This document shows, piece after piece, positions 55,290 to 64,000 of a stretch of 64,000 nt of DNA (positions within the stretch are counted from its first letter, which is position 1; each line of letters begins with the position of its first letter). Source of the stretch: Pterobdella sp. o SKG-2022 (lineage: Eukaryota > Annelida > Clitellata > Hirudinida > Piscicolidae); the NCBI GenBank assembly GCA_964035795.1, contig OZ038320.1, forward strand, positions 17,378,589 to 17,442,588. The letters are read 5' to 3'. Both the position numbers and the translations under genes were made by a program. The notes under the pieces are model-generated. The model was not told the origin of the DNA and did not search any database. It saw only the letters and a list, made by a program, of their open reading frames with translations.

Positions 55290-56829
55290 TCAGCATTGGC
55301 ACCCCGTGGTAGTTGTTTTGGCGTTTTCTAATAGCTGTTGTTTGCTTGTCGGAGACGATACTATGTTGTCATTGACATGGCATGGGTCTGAGTCTAAACT
55401 TTCTGCCATTTTGTCACAAATTATATCGACAAGCCTTTCAAGAACATTCTTCACTCCAGTGTTTTCTTTGGCGGAGGTTTCAAAAAATTCCAAACCTACC
55501 AAAAATAGTTGAATTTGAAATAAGAAATTTAGGCGAAGTTTTTTAATTCTTTGTTTTTATATACCTTCTACATAATTTTCATCAATAATTGGTTAAACTC
55601 AGATTTTTTAAAAATTATTTTTATTTTCTCTGTTTATTATGAAAATATCAATTTTCTTATAATCATTATTCAACTTCAAAATTTATTCCAATATAATAAA
55701 TTTATTTTAAACTAAATAGCATTTTTATATTCTTTGCACAAACACACTTATCGAACACATTTTAATGTTTAAAGACATACTAAATATTTAAATATTATTT
55801 TATTCAAAAAATTAAATTTGATCATTATTAAAAATTATGTGCAAATTAGATATAAAACAAAAAGTTTCATTTGTGAAAACTAAGCAAAGTTTTCAAATCC
55901 CATTCAAAAAGCTAGCAGAGACTCACCCATGTGGTGAGCCAATTGTTTTCCTCTGTCACTCGAGATGACTCTTTCCTCTTCCAAATCACATTTGTTCCCT
56001 ACCAGCACAACTTGAGCATTATCCCATGAGTAAGTCTTTATTTGTGTACTCCTGCAGATACCACCATAAAAATCAAAACAACGCTAACTTTTATCTAGTA
56101 TAGGCAAATAACTTATAAATTAAATTTATTATTAGTGGATATAAGTTTTAATAGCAAATAGCACCAGTCTTGGACGGCGTTGAATGACTCCTCGTTGGTG
56201 ACATCATACATGAGAATAAATCCCATGGCGCCTCTGTAGTATGCCGTGGTAATGGTCCTGTAACGTTCTTGTCCCGCAGTGTCCTTACAAAAATTTCAGT
56301 ATTTCGTGGTGAATTTCTCTGAGTTAAAGTTTATTTTAATTAAAATGTTTTGTTTCTTAAATTAAGGGAACGACTTTTCGGTTAAATATGTGTGATAAAA
56401 TCGTTGAAAAGCTCGTTCATATGTTTAAAACTTATGAGCAAATAAACTAACCCATATTTGTAATTTGACTTTTTTGTCCTGTCTAAAAACTGTTTTCACC
56501 TATATTATTGTGTTTCAATATTTCAATATGAACAATTTTTAAAAAGTTCATAGCAAAGTTCAAACATAAGTTATAAAAGTAAAAAACGCAAAAAAACATT
56601 TGATTGTTACTCATGACGAGATAGTACTTTGGGTAACCTTAAAATCGATGCCAACAGTGCTGACGAAGGCAGAAGTGAAAGAGTTGTCACAGTATCTGAA
56701 TAAGAAAGATGTTTTTCCAACGGAACTATTACCAATAATTAGTAGTTTGAACATGTAGTCAAAACTCTGGTCTGTGGTATCTTTAGTTTTGGTAGGTGGG
56801 GATATTGAAGCTGACGTGTAGTTGCTCAT
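55290..56829 (-). CDS. Rab3: Rab3 small GTPase of synaptic/secretory vesicles
   Basis: Five exons on the - strand, 56829-56638, 56499-56452, 56283-56165, 56051-55927, 55495-55290, join in phase to 229 residues, close to the family's 218-220. All GTPase motifs are intact: GNSSVGKTS (33-41), switch I with [25 protein letters not shown] (80-91), GNKCD (138-142) and TSAK (168-171). [20 protein letters not shown] and [19 protein letters not shown] are diagnostic of Rab3. The C-terminus is CQC, a CxC site for double geranylgeranylation. Rab3 marks secretory vesicles and controls docking and release through RIM and rabphilin. The N-terminal 20 residues are divergent. The start at 56829 is the first ATG; the frame upstream opens with no ATG. 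Confidence 0.96.
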
Positions 56830-58743
56830 GGTGGTTGGTAGAAGATGCTTCAAATGAGCCGGAAAAATCTTTAAAGATAGGGATTGTAAGTTTTATAGTG
56901 TTTTCAATTAGGATTTTTTATAGCTAGAGCAATGATGAATTGTTTTGTTGTGGTCAAACAGTGCAATATTTTAATTTGGTTTGGATAATTGGACGAAAAC
57001 ACTAAAATGACTAGTAGAAAATGTTCTTCATATCACATAACTAAGTTTTCTTTCAATCATTACCATCAACTCAATGAAAAAGTCATGTTTTAACTTTTGA
57101 AATTGAAACATATGTCTCAAACCGCTCTTTTGTGCACTCTTGTACACAAAAACACGTCATTTTCCGAATGCCGCTTCGACGCCTTGATACAAACTCCGTG
57201 CTATATTCTTCACTATTATGTTATTCGCATGTACTTGGTTATATATAGGTGCATTTGTATTTCATAATTTTGTTCATAAGCATTGCTTATAAAACATCTT
57301 TTATGTATTGCTTTATTGTCTTTTATGCAATATAAATACTTATGAGTTTTCGTTGCAAAATTAAAACTATTTAGTATTTTTTTTTGTATTCGGAATACTT
57401 GGCCGATAAAAGCAAAATATTCTGATGGCATTTATGAAAAACTTGTCTTTGTTTGGCTGGTCATTTGATTGAGGAAGGAAACTGAATGACATGGAAAGTT
57501 ATTTTTTTAGAGATTTTGCAGTTTGAAGGTCGTTTATAAACAAGGTTTTCTATTTTCTTGTATCTTAAACATTTAAAAAAGTTCTTTGACAAGTTTTCGA
57601 TTAATTTCAAGATTTAAAAATTCTTCTTTTTTTGTAAATTCTTTTATTTTTTAAGCCACATGGCATGAATGCATCAAAAACCCTCAAAATTCATCATTTA
57701 TTAGCTTAAGAGAAGTTTACATTTATCAAATCATAAAAAATAATTGATGTTATTACCATTAAAAAATAATTGTACACACATAAGAAACATTTTTACAATT
57801 GGATGAGTCGATTTATCATTAAAAATACTTTTTTTTAACAACTGTTTCAATTCAAAGAAATTTGTAAATTCCAATCAATTATCATTCGCAGTCAACTCTA
57901 AAATGGTATCAGTAATCTGATATCAATACAAAACCTTCGCAGCGTGATCAAACTTAATTCTAAATGTTTATAAAAGCTTTTCAGAATTATAAGTTTCTCA
58001 AACAGAACTTATCGAAATTGGTGTGATAAACAAAATGTTGTGTGTACTGAGACATAAGAGGATAACATCATCTGCCTGAGATTATAAAACACCACACAAG
58101 TAATTCTGATGAGTTTTACAACTTTAATAAATCACTTGAAGAACATTCACAACACATGAACAAGTTGTAAACTACTTGAAACTGTCTTTAAAAAAAGTTC
58201 CATTCAAAACTATGCTAAAAGTTCAAAAAACAGTACTTGATATGAATAACAAAAATTCATTAAAAGACTTAGTGTCTTCATATATTTCAAATATTTTGTT
58301 CAAAGAGGTTTATTTTGAAAATTCTTAAATGATAAAATTTCACTAGTTTAATGTTTATTTTTATGGTCAAGGCTTGTAAATTCATACAACTTCGCTTAAT
58401 TTTAAGCGTTGAAAGTCGTAAATAAGCGACCTTTCTTTATTACACCATTGCATTTGAAGTAATCACTGACTGTGCTTCATCATGGGTTAAAAAGGAACAT
58501 TTCAAAGAAATAAAAAATTATGTTTTCCACATAACATATATTTGTAGATTTGAAGGACGAAACTTCAATGAAACATGGATTTAACTTTCTCAATAAGGCA
58601 TGTTCTTGGCAATTTGAAGGATTCAATCATTGCTGTTACTGCTTTGTGTGGTTTAAACATAACGATTTCAACTAATAAGCTTGATTCACTTTAACTTAAA
58701 ATACTGAAATTATATTTATTTCACATAGTTTGCATTCTTTTGC
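56830..58743. other. Intergenic between Rab3 and the disordered orphan
   Basis: AT-rich; the left end should hold the Rab3 promoter (- strand). An AATAAA for the next - strand gene is at 58720-58715. No other feature is supported. Confidence 0.55.
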
Positions 58744-60606
58744 TTAAATTCCAGCTTTTAGTTTATATTGAACATTATCAGAAACCAAATTAGGAAATTC
58801 ATTAAGAAAATCTTTTGTGCCCAAAGAAGCTTTTCTTCTGTGGCCTTTAACACACGAGTAGCCAACTTTTAGAGATGTTTTGAAATCATTTGTAGGGGAT
58901 TTGGTAACAGATGAATCGCTATTAATTGAAATATTATTGTTTAGCTTGGAACTTTTCTCCCCCGAAAACTCTCCTTCCAACTTGTTTTTGACAATAATAC
59001 TCAGTTCAGTTGCTTTGAAACTAGAACAATCACCAAAATGAATGTTAGACTCGGAGTTTGACTTGAGATGATGACGAGGACGTTGACTTTTGATGATATT
59101 ACTCTTCTTTGCATTATGTGGACAAATCGGTGGTAAAGAATGAAGGTGCTGAGTAGTTTTTGAAAGTGGCAATTGTTTAATTTTGAAAATGTTCGTAATT
59201 AGTGAGTCGCGATTAGATTTATGGTGTTGAAGACTTTCTGAAAGTTGGTGGCTTTCCGAACTATTTTCATCTTGAGATATTTCATTTTGAAACATTTGGT
59301 GTTTATGATCCTTGTTTGATGAAATGTGAGTTAGGCCAAGGTTTTTGTTCATAACAACTATATCATCATCGACATTATTAAGCCCGATATTTTCACTATT
59401 TTTATTATTATCGTGAATATAATCGTTAGTATTATTGATTTTTTCTTCACTTTTTGTTTCAAACTTTAAGGCATGAGAACCGATATAATTGCTATTTTTA
59501 TTTTCTTCGTGATAATTACCTTGTTTATTTATTTTCAAATAACTGGAATCTTGGCAATTATTTTGATTAGCCTTATCAGTTTTTACATTTGAAAATTCGT
59601 TCTTATCATCAAGAACATCATGGTTATTTTGAAAAAAAATATTTTTTTCTGGATTAACTGAATGACTACCAGTTAGGATATTAGGATTCTCATGATTTTT
59701 ATTATTAACTTTGCATTCGTTATTACGGTCAATTCTCAAAATCTTTTCAGTATAATAACATTTCGAAGCTTTCAAATCGAAACTAACTCGTTTGGCTGTA
59801 GGGTGTTGAAAGGGATTATGGGGGAGAGAAAAAGATCTGTTATAAATGATGGGGTGTGAGAAAAATGAAGACGAAGGTGATAAAGATGATGTCAATGATG
59901 AAGATAGAGAAGGTGATGATGAGCCTATGGTGGTTTTAGAATTTATGGCTGTGAAGTTTTGTATAAAGTCATTTTTTATTTTGTTAGTTTCCATATAGAT
60001 ACCATTATTCTTGCGAGCTTTAATTTTTAAATAATCTGATTCTTCAGACGCCTCATATTTGTGACTAATACTTTTGATAGCGCAAGTTTGAGGAGTTACA
60101 GTAGTTATAAGTTGCGAAAGTGAGTCATGCTTCAAGTCTTTAAGTTCTTCAATGTGCTCTTTTCGTTTTCCAAGCTGATTATGTTTAGTAGCATATGTGC
60201 CTGAAGTGTAATTAACTGATTGGTTATTTGAATTTTGAATTAAAGTTGAAGATGCACGATATAATACTGTTGATGAATGTAGAGATGTCGATGGTTTTTT
60301 TGCTGGAGTTTTTAAAAACGAAGCTGAAAAACGTTTATGTGTAGAATTTGTTTCAAGAGGTTGTGATGGAACTGGTATGTTAGTGTAAGTGTTAGTAGAT
60401 ATTAATGCATGACTTTCATTTTTTTTGTTTAAAGCAACTGATTTGTTTGTCTTTTTTGCTATTTTAAAGCAGTTTTTGTAGTTTTTTGGATAAGCTTCAT
60501 TGGAGTATGTATCAGTGCAAGAAAATTTGTTGTACTCACAAAACTCTTCGTTGGTGTGGAAGCTGTTGTTGTAGTGACGGTTCGAAGGTAAAGCTTTTAA
60601 GGCCAT
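58744..60606 (-). CDS. Large disordered orphan protein (620 residues)
   Basis: A single long coding exon on the - strand with ATG at 60606 directly after an acceptor-like TTTTGGTTCAG, so a noncoding first exon is likely. The protein is rich in Ser, Asn and Lys and has no recognisable fold. Points to note: a pure Ser/Leu/Pro stretch (about 224-245), KRVSF at 272-276, a textbook RVxF docking motif for protein phosphatase 1, many Asn/Lys/Glu repeats in 300-450, and RRKAS at 590-594, a basophilic-kinase (PKA-like) target. The density of codons without a stop over 1.9 kb of AT-rich DNA makes it a real gene. Function unknown; a scaffold or regulatory subunit is a guess. AATAAA lies 24 bases after the stop. 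Confidence 0.75.
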   Translation of the reverse strand: MALKALPSNRHYNNSFHTNEEFCEYNKFSCTDTYSNEAYPKNYKNCFKIAKKTNKSVALNKKNESHALISTNTYTNIPVPSQPLETNSTHKRFSASFLKTPAKKPSTSLHSSTVLYRASSTLIQNSNNQSVNYTSGTYATKHNQLGKRKEHIEELKDLKHDSLSQLITTVTPQTCAIKSISHKYEASEESDYLKIKARKNNGIYMETNKIKNDFIQNFTAINSKTTIGSSSPSLSSSLTSSLSPSSSFFSHPIIYNRSFSLPHNPFQHPTAKRVSFDLKASKCYYTEKILRIDRNNECKVNNKNHENPNILTGSHSVNPEKNIFFQNNHDVLDDKNEFSNVKTDKANQNNCQDSSYLKINKQGNYHEENKNSNYIGSHALKFETKSEEKINNTNDYIHDNNKNSENIGLNNVDDDIVVMNKNLGLTHISSNKDHKHQMFQNEISQDENSSESHQLSESLQHHKSNRDSLITNIFKIKQLPLSKTTQHLHSLPPICPHNAKKSNIIKSQRPRHHLKSNSESNIHFGDCSSFKATELSIIVKNKLEGEFSGEKSSKLNNNISINSDSSVTKSPTNDFKTSLKVGYSCVKGHRRKASLGTKDFLNEFPNLVSDNVQYKLKAGI

Positions 60607-60980
60607 CTGAACCAAAATCAACTTTTAAACAAGTTTCACGTTGTATTTAAATTAATATTTCCAATTTAAAGATTTTTATGTAAGTAGTTTTATCTTCTTT
60701 ATCAGTATGAAAGATATAATTAGAGATAATTATGAAGATTCTCAATTAAGTTAATCAACATATCGTTGAAGCAGAATTATTTTAAGCTCTAGATATTCTA
60801 TTATTATCGATACTTGTGGGCTGATAGAATTTCTAGAAAATATTCTTGTTATATAAACTTTGCAATTTACTAATAAACTTTTAAGTCATTTTTCTTTTAA
60901 TCATAACTATCTACCAAAGTAGTCGAACCACAACTTAAAGAACCATCACCGCAACAAGCCGTTTTTTAATATATAGGCTG
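60607..60980 (-). promoter_or_regulatory. Probable TATA box, 5' UTR exon and first intron of the disordered orphan
   Basis: On the - strand TATATATTAA (60975-60966) is followed by a GC-richer stretch (about 60940-60916) that could be a short noncoding exon. It ends at a donor GTAGAT (60914) and is paired with the acceptor TTGGTTCAG before the ATG at 60606. The model is consistent but rests on motifs only. Confidence 0.4.
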
Positions 60981-63159
60981 AAGTTAAATAATGTTCAAGA
61001 TGAAACCAAGGATGAGAATTGCAAAAATTTAAGATAAAGTTCAGTTCGTTTTAAATCTATTATATATATGGTATGTTCTATATGCTTGTAAATGACATGA
61101 TACTACCACATACAGGCTTATGTGCTACAAATATATTTACATGCTGGCTCGCATTCAACTACTTAAAATGTTATTATTGTCTGAATTTTTAATGTTTCTT
61201 GAATCTTTTTCAAATGGTTTATTTACATAAGTGCATTCCGATTAAAGTATAATTGTTTTCGAAATTTGAATTATAGGAATAAAAAATTTAAAGACTAGCT
61301 TCTCGTAAATATATGAAACTATTTTGCCAGAGAATTTCATAACAGACTCTTTTCAATATAAGGTGTTTATATGATACATGAATTCTGTTTACAGTGGAAC
61401 GAAATTATGACATTTTAAAAGTTAGAAGCTAAAAAATGTTAAGTGCTTTCAGATATATCAAACTCGTGTGGGAAAGTTGTGTGAAAAAACGAGTTTTGAA
61501 TAGAGCAAATGTGCTTGTATGTTTTTTAGGTTATTTTAATAGGATGAATTTAAAATAGAAAAAATTTTGAATGTTATTTTAGATTCTCCATATTTTAATA
61601 TTTGTGTATTGTTAGGAAGAATGAGATATTAAAATATTATGCACTCAAGCCCATGAGGGAATTAATCTTTCTGAAGAACTTAAATTTTAAAGTTGAATAA
61701 AGTTGTTTATATATTATTTTTTGAATTTACCTTGATGGTGTTTTTAATGATAAATTATTTTTGTTCAATAAGACGTAATGGTTGAGTAAACATGATGAGA
61801 AATATTAAATGGAAAGAATGACAAAAATGCCAGCATGTCTGTTTCAGTATTTAACACATGGGTTGAGTCGTGATATTTTAAAATAATATATTTCAAAGTT
61901 GAAGTGCATCAATAAAATAATGTTTATTCAATCAAAGATTTACACGAAGTGACGAGGCCTAGAGTCGTCAAACCATCCGTGGTATGCTATTGTTTCGACC
62001 ACATTGCAAAACTTGCTGACGTAAATGCATACTAATTTACAGTTACCATTCATAAGTTTCAAAGCTTATTCCGATTCTACTGAACTGAAGTTCACAATAA
62101 AAAGAATTTAGTAAATAATTTTTTCAACATGAATGAACCAGCAGATCAAAATCAATAAAAAATGACTAAACAGGAAAAATGCGGATTCATTATTCAAATT
62201 AGAGTTTTTAATGTTGATTCTGTTTTTCATTTCATGAAAAATTACATTAAAAAATAACGAAGCAAAATAATAGCTCGTTTTGTAGATGAGAACTCAAAAA
62301 AAATTTAGGTTATGAAACATATTGAAGTGCTTATGTGCATTTGAATTAGACAGTCTGTTTGCTAATTCTCCTTTCAAGTTTTTGAAAAGCTTATTTTATT
62401 TGTATAAGGCCGAAGTATGAATTGATTAAAAAAACTCATCCACAAGTCCAAGTCCTATTTTTATTAACAATAAAAAATTTTTTTACAATTAGAAATTTTT
62501 ATTGAATTTAAAATTACACCTCTTAATAATAATAATAATAATAATAATGGACATGTTTTATGTGAAACATGAGTTTAAAGCCAGATCTCTATGATAACTT
62601 TAACATATAAAACACGTCTCTTAGTTGGCTAGTCAATAGATTATACTGGTCTTAAACAACTTTATCATAACACTCAAACTTGATTAATCAATATAACGTA
62701 ATGATAAAATATTGCATAAGCTACTAAAAACGCTTGAATACTTAGATTTACCGTCGGTGACGCAGCTTAAAAAAGATATTGGACAAAAATTTTTAAGGAA
62801 AATTTAGTTTTTTATAAAGAACTTAATTTAAGCTGTAAATAAGCTGAAAAATAGATTTTTTGGTCGTAATTAGCTGTTATAAATAAAACAACTAAAATGG
62901 TTATGAAAATCGTTTCACGAAAATATCATTAAACTATATTTGGCGTGAAGGATCCTAAATTGCTTTAGTTAATTCGAGCATTAAAATAGCTCTGTAAGTG
63001 GTTTTATTATTTAGCAAATTTTTATTTAATTTTTCCTATATAAAATTTTATGACATTGCAGCTAATAACATTTTTCAATTGGTTTTCATGTTGGTTTTTG
63101 CAACATTTCTTATATTTCTGAATTATTTTATAACAAATGAATTGAATTAGATTTTATTA
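60981..63159. other. Intergenic, AT-rich, no gene seen
   Basis: Apart from a short AAT run (62526-62548) nothing is supported. Confidence 0.55.
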
Positions 63160-63555
63160 CATTTAAATTAACTTACATCAAATTACATTAAAATACATCC
63201 TATCACATTGAATTGAATTACATAAAATTAAATTACATTTCATTACATTACAATACATTACATTACAATACATTACATTTCATTACATTACAATACATTA
63301 CATTTCATTACATTACAATACATTACATTTCATTACATTACAATACATTACATTTCATTACATTACAATACATTACATTTTATTACATTACATTAAGTCA
63401 AATTACGTTACATTAAATTACATTACATCAAGTTGAATTACATTACATTGAGTCAAATTACGTTACATTAAATTACATTACATCAAGTTGAATTACATTA
63501 CATTAAGTCAAATTACATTACGTTACATTACATTACACTACATTACATTACATTT
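63160..63555. repeat. ATTAC pentanucleotide satellite with a 25-bp higher-order unit
   Basis: Tandem CATTA/ATTAC pentamers. Between about 63237 and 63390 a 25-bp unit (CATTACATTTCATTACATTA plus CAATA) repeats several times, and later a longer block with AAGTCAAATTACGTTACATTA recurs twice. Edges are more diverged than the centre. Confidence 0.92.
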
Positions 63556-63813
63556 TGATTTATTATTTCTCATGAACATCATACAAAACTATTCGATTTC
63601 ATTGTCTTTTAATTTGAAATTTTATTTCGTTCGTTTCAGTTTTACTTTCTTATGCATAAAAATCTTTTTACTTAATTATTAAATAGCTTAAGTAAAATTG
63701 ATCATTTTTTACTCTATTTTCATTTTACTATTTCTATGAACAAATATAATAATTAAATTTTTGAAAAAAAATTAACTCACAAAACTTTAAAAAAAAACAT
63801 TTATTTAGGCGCT
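63556..63813. other. Spacer, 3' side of the edge gene
   Basis: AT-rich; should contain the 3' UTR of the - strand gene ending at 63814. Confidence 0.45.
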
Positions 63814-63912
63814 TCATGAATCATCAAATAGCTGCACATTAAAAGTTACTTCAATTACAACAGCAGGTTTTCTAAAACGTTGTCCGGTTGGCCGTCGAGG
63901 AGAAAGTCTTTG
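63814..63912 (-). CDS. Last coding exon of an unrecognised gene continuing past the right edge
   Basis: On the - strand an acceptor TAAAATCTTCCAG is followed by 32 open codons and TGA at 63816-63814. The peptide begins QRLSPRRPTGQRFRKPAV and ends VTFNVQLFDDS. It is strikingly GC-richer and more basic than the flanks, and one frame is open from the acceptor to the stop, as expected for a coding terminal exon. The upstream exons lie beyond 64000. I do not recognise the family. Confidence 0.5.
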   Translation of the reverse strand, partial: QRLSPRRPTGQRFRKPAVVIEVTFNVQLFDDS

Positions 63913-64000
63913 CTGGAAGATTTTATATAAAATCCGATATTCAAACAACTTTTTGATTTGATTCTTTGATAATGCAGGTATGCAAATGCTTTCTATCTTA
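63913..64000 (-). other. Partial intron at the right edge
   Basis: AT-rich intron sequence of the - strand edge gene, with a polypyrimidine tract before the acceptor at 63913-63914. No exon is visible here. Confidence 0.4.

Noticed and set aside
63213..63416. 67-codon frame of Tyr-Ile-Thr-Leu-His repeats
   Set aside because: Translation of the pentanucleotide satellite.

Overview
The window comes from the nuclear genome of an invertebrate animal with AT-rich DNA. The evidence is the gene content: a Sox HMG-box factor, an ELF-type ETS factor, a KChIP-like neuronal calcium sensor, an RGS protein, a CNNM metal transporter, Rab3 and the ciliary protein CFAP206. All are animal or eukaryotic families, and most are split by GT-AG introns from about 50 bp to 3 kb. 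I cannot place the phylum from this sequence alone. There is no sign of an operon, prophage or CRISPR array.

Layout. 1-815: terminal coding exon of an unrecognised + strand gene. 816-8045: long AT-rich stretch holding a tRNA-related SINE-like element (about 2881-3035) and a decayed non-LTR retrotransposon endonuclease (about 6050-6870). 8046-19726: KChIP-like gene (+), eight coding exons. 20583-21729: a 1.15-kb CTAT microsatellite. 24173-26147: Sox gene (-), two coding exons. 26148-40205: a 14-kb poor region with microsatellites, promoter-like motif clusters and weak candidate exons. 40206-41241: ELF-like ETS gene (-). 43538-60606: a compact gene-dense block containing a small RGS gene (+), a single-exon type I membrane orphan (+), CNNM (-, nine exons), CFAP206 (+, sixteen exons), Rab3 (-, five exons) and a 620-residue disordered orphan (-). 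63160-63555: a pentanucleotide satellite. 63814-63912: the last coding exon of a - strand gene that runs off the right edge.

Functionally the genes are a mix: signalling and excitability (KChIP-like, RGS, Rab3), Mg2+ or other divalent transport (CNNM), cilia (CFAP206) and transcription (Sox, ETS). CNNM and CFAP206 are head to head with about 500 bp between start codons, and that interval has a good RFX X-box candidate on the CFAP206 side. CFAP206 and Rab3 are tail to tail.

The observations most worth a second look are these. The KChIP-like protein has lost calcium-ligand residues in every EF-hand, with Gln at position 12 of loops 2, 3 and 4. CNNM and CFAP206 are otherwise intact, and each carries exactly one surplus base (in GATGG and in GGGG). 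That pattern suggests consensus indel errors rather than gene death. A GC-richer island at 27713-27789 packs CCAAT, E-box and CRE motifs and also has the borders of an exon. I did not find a clearly new multi-gene system.
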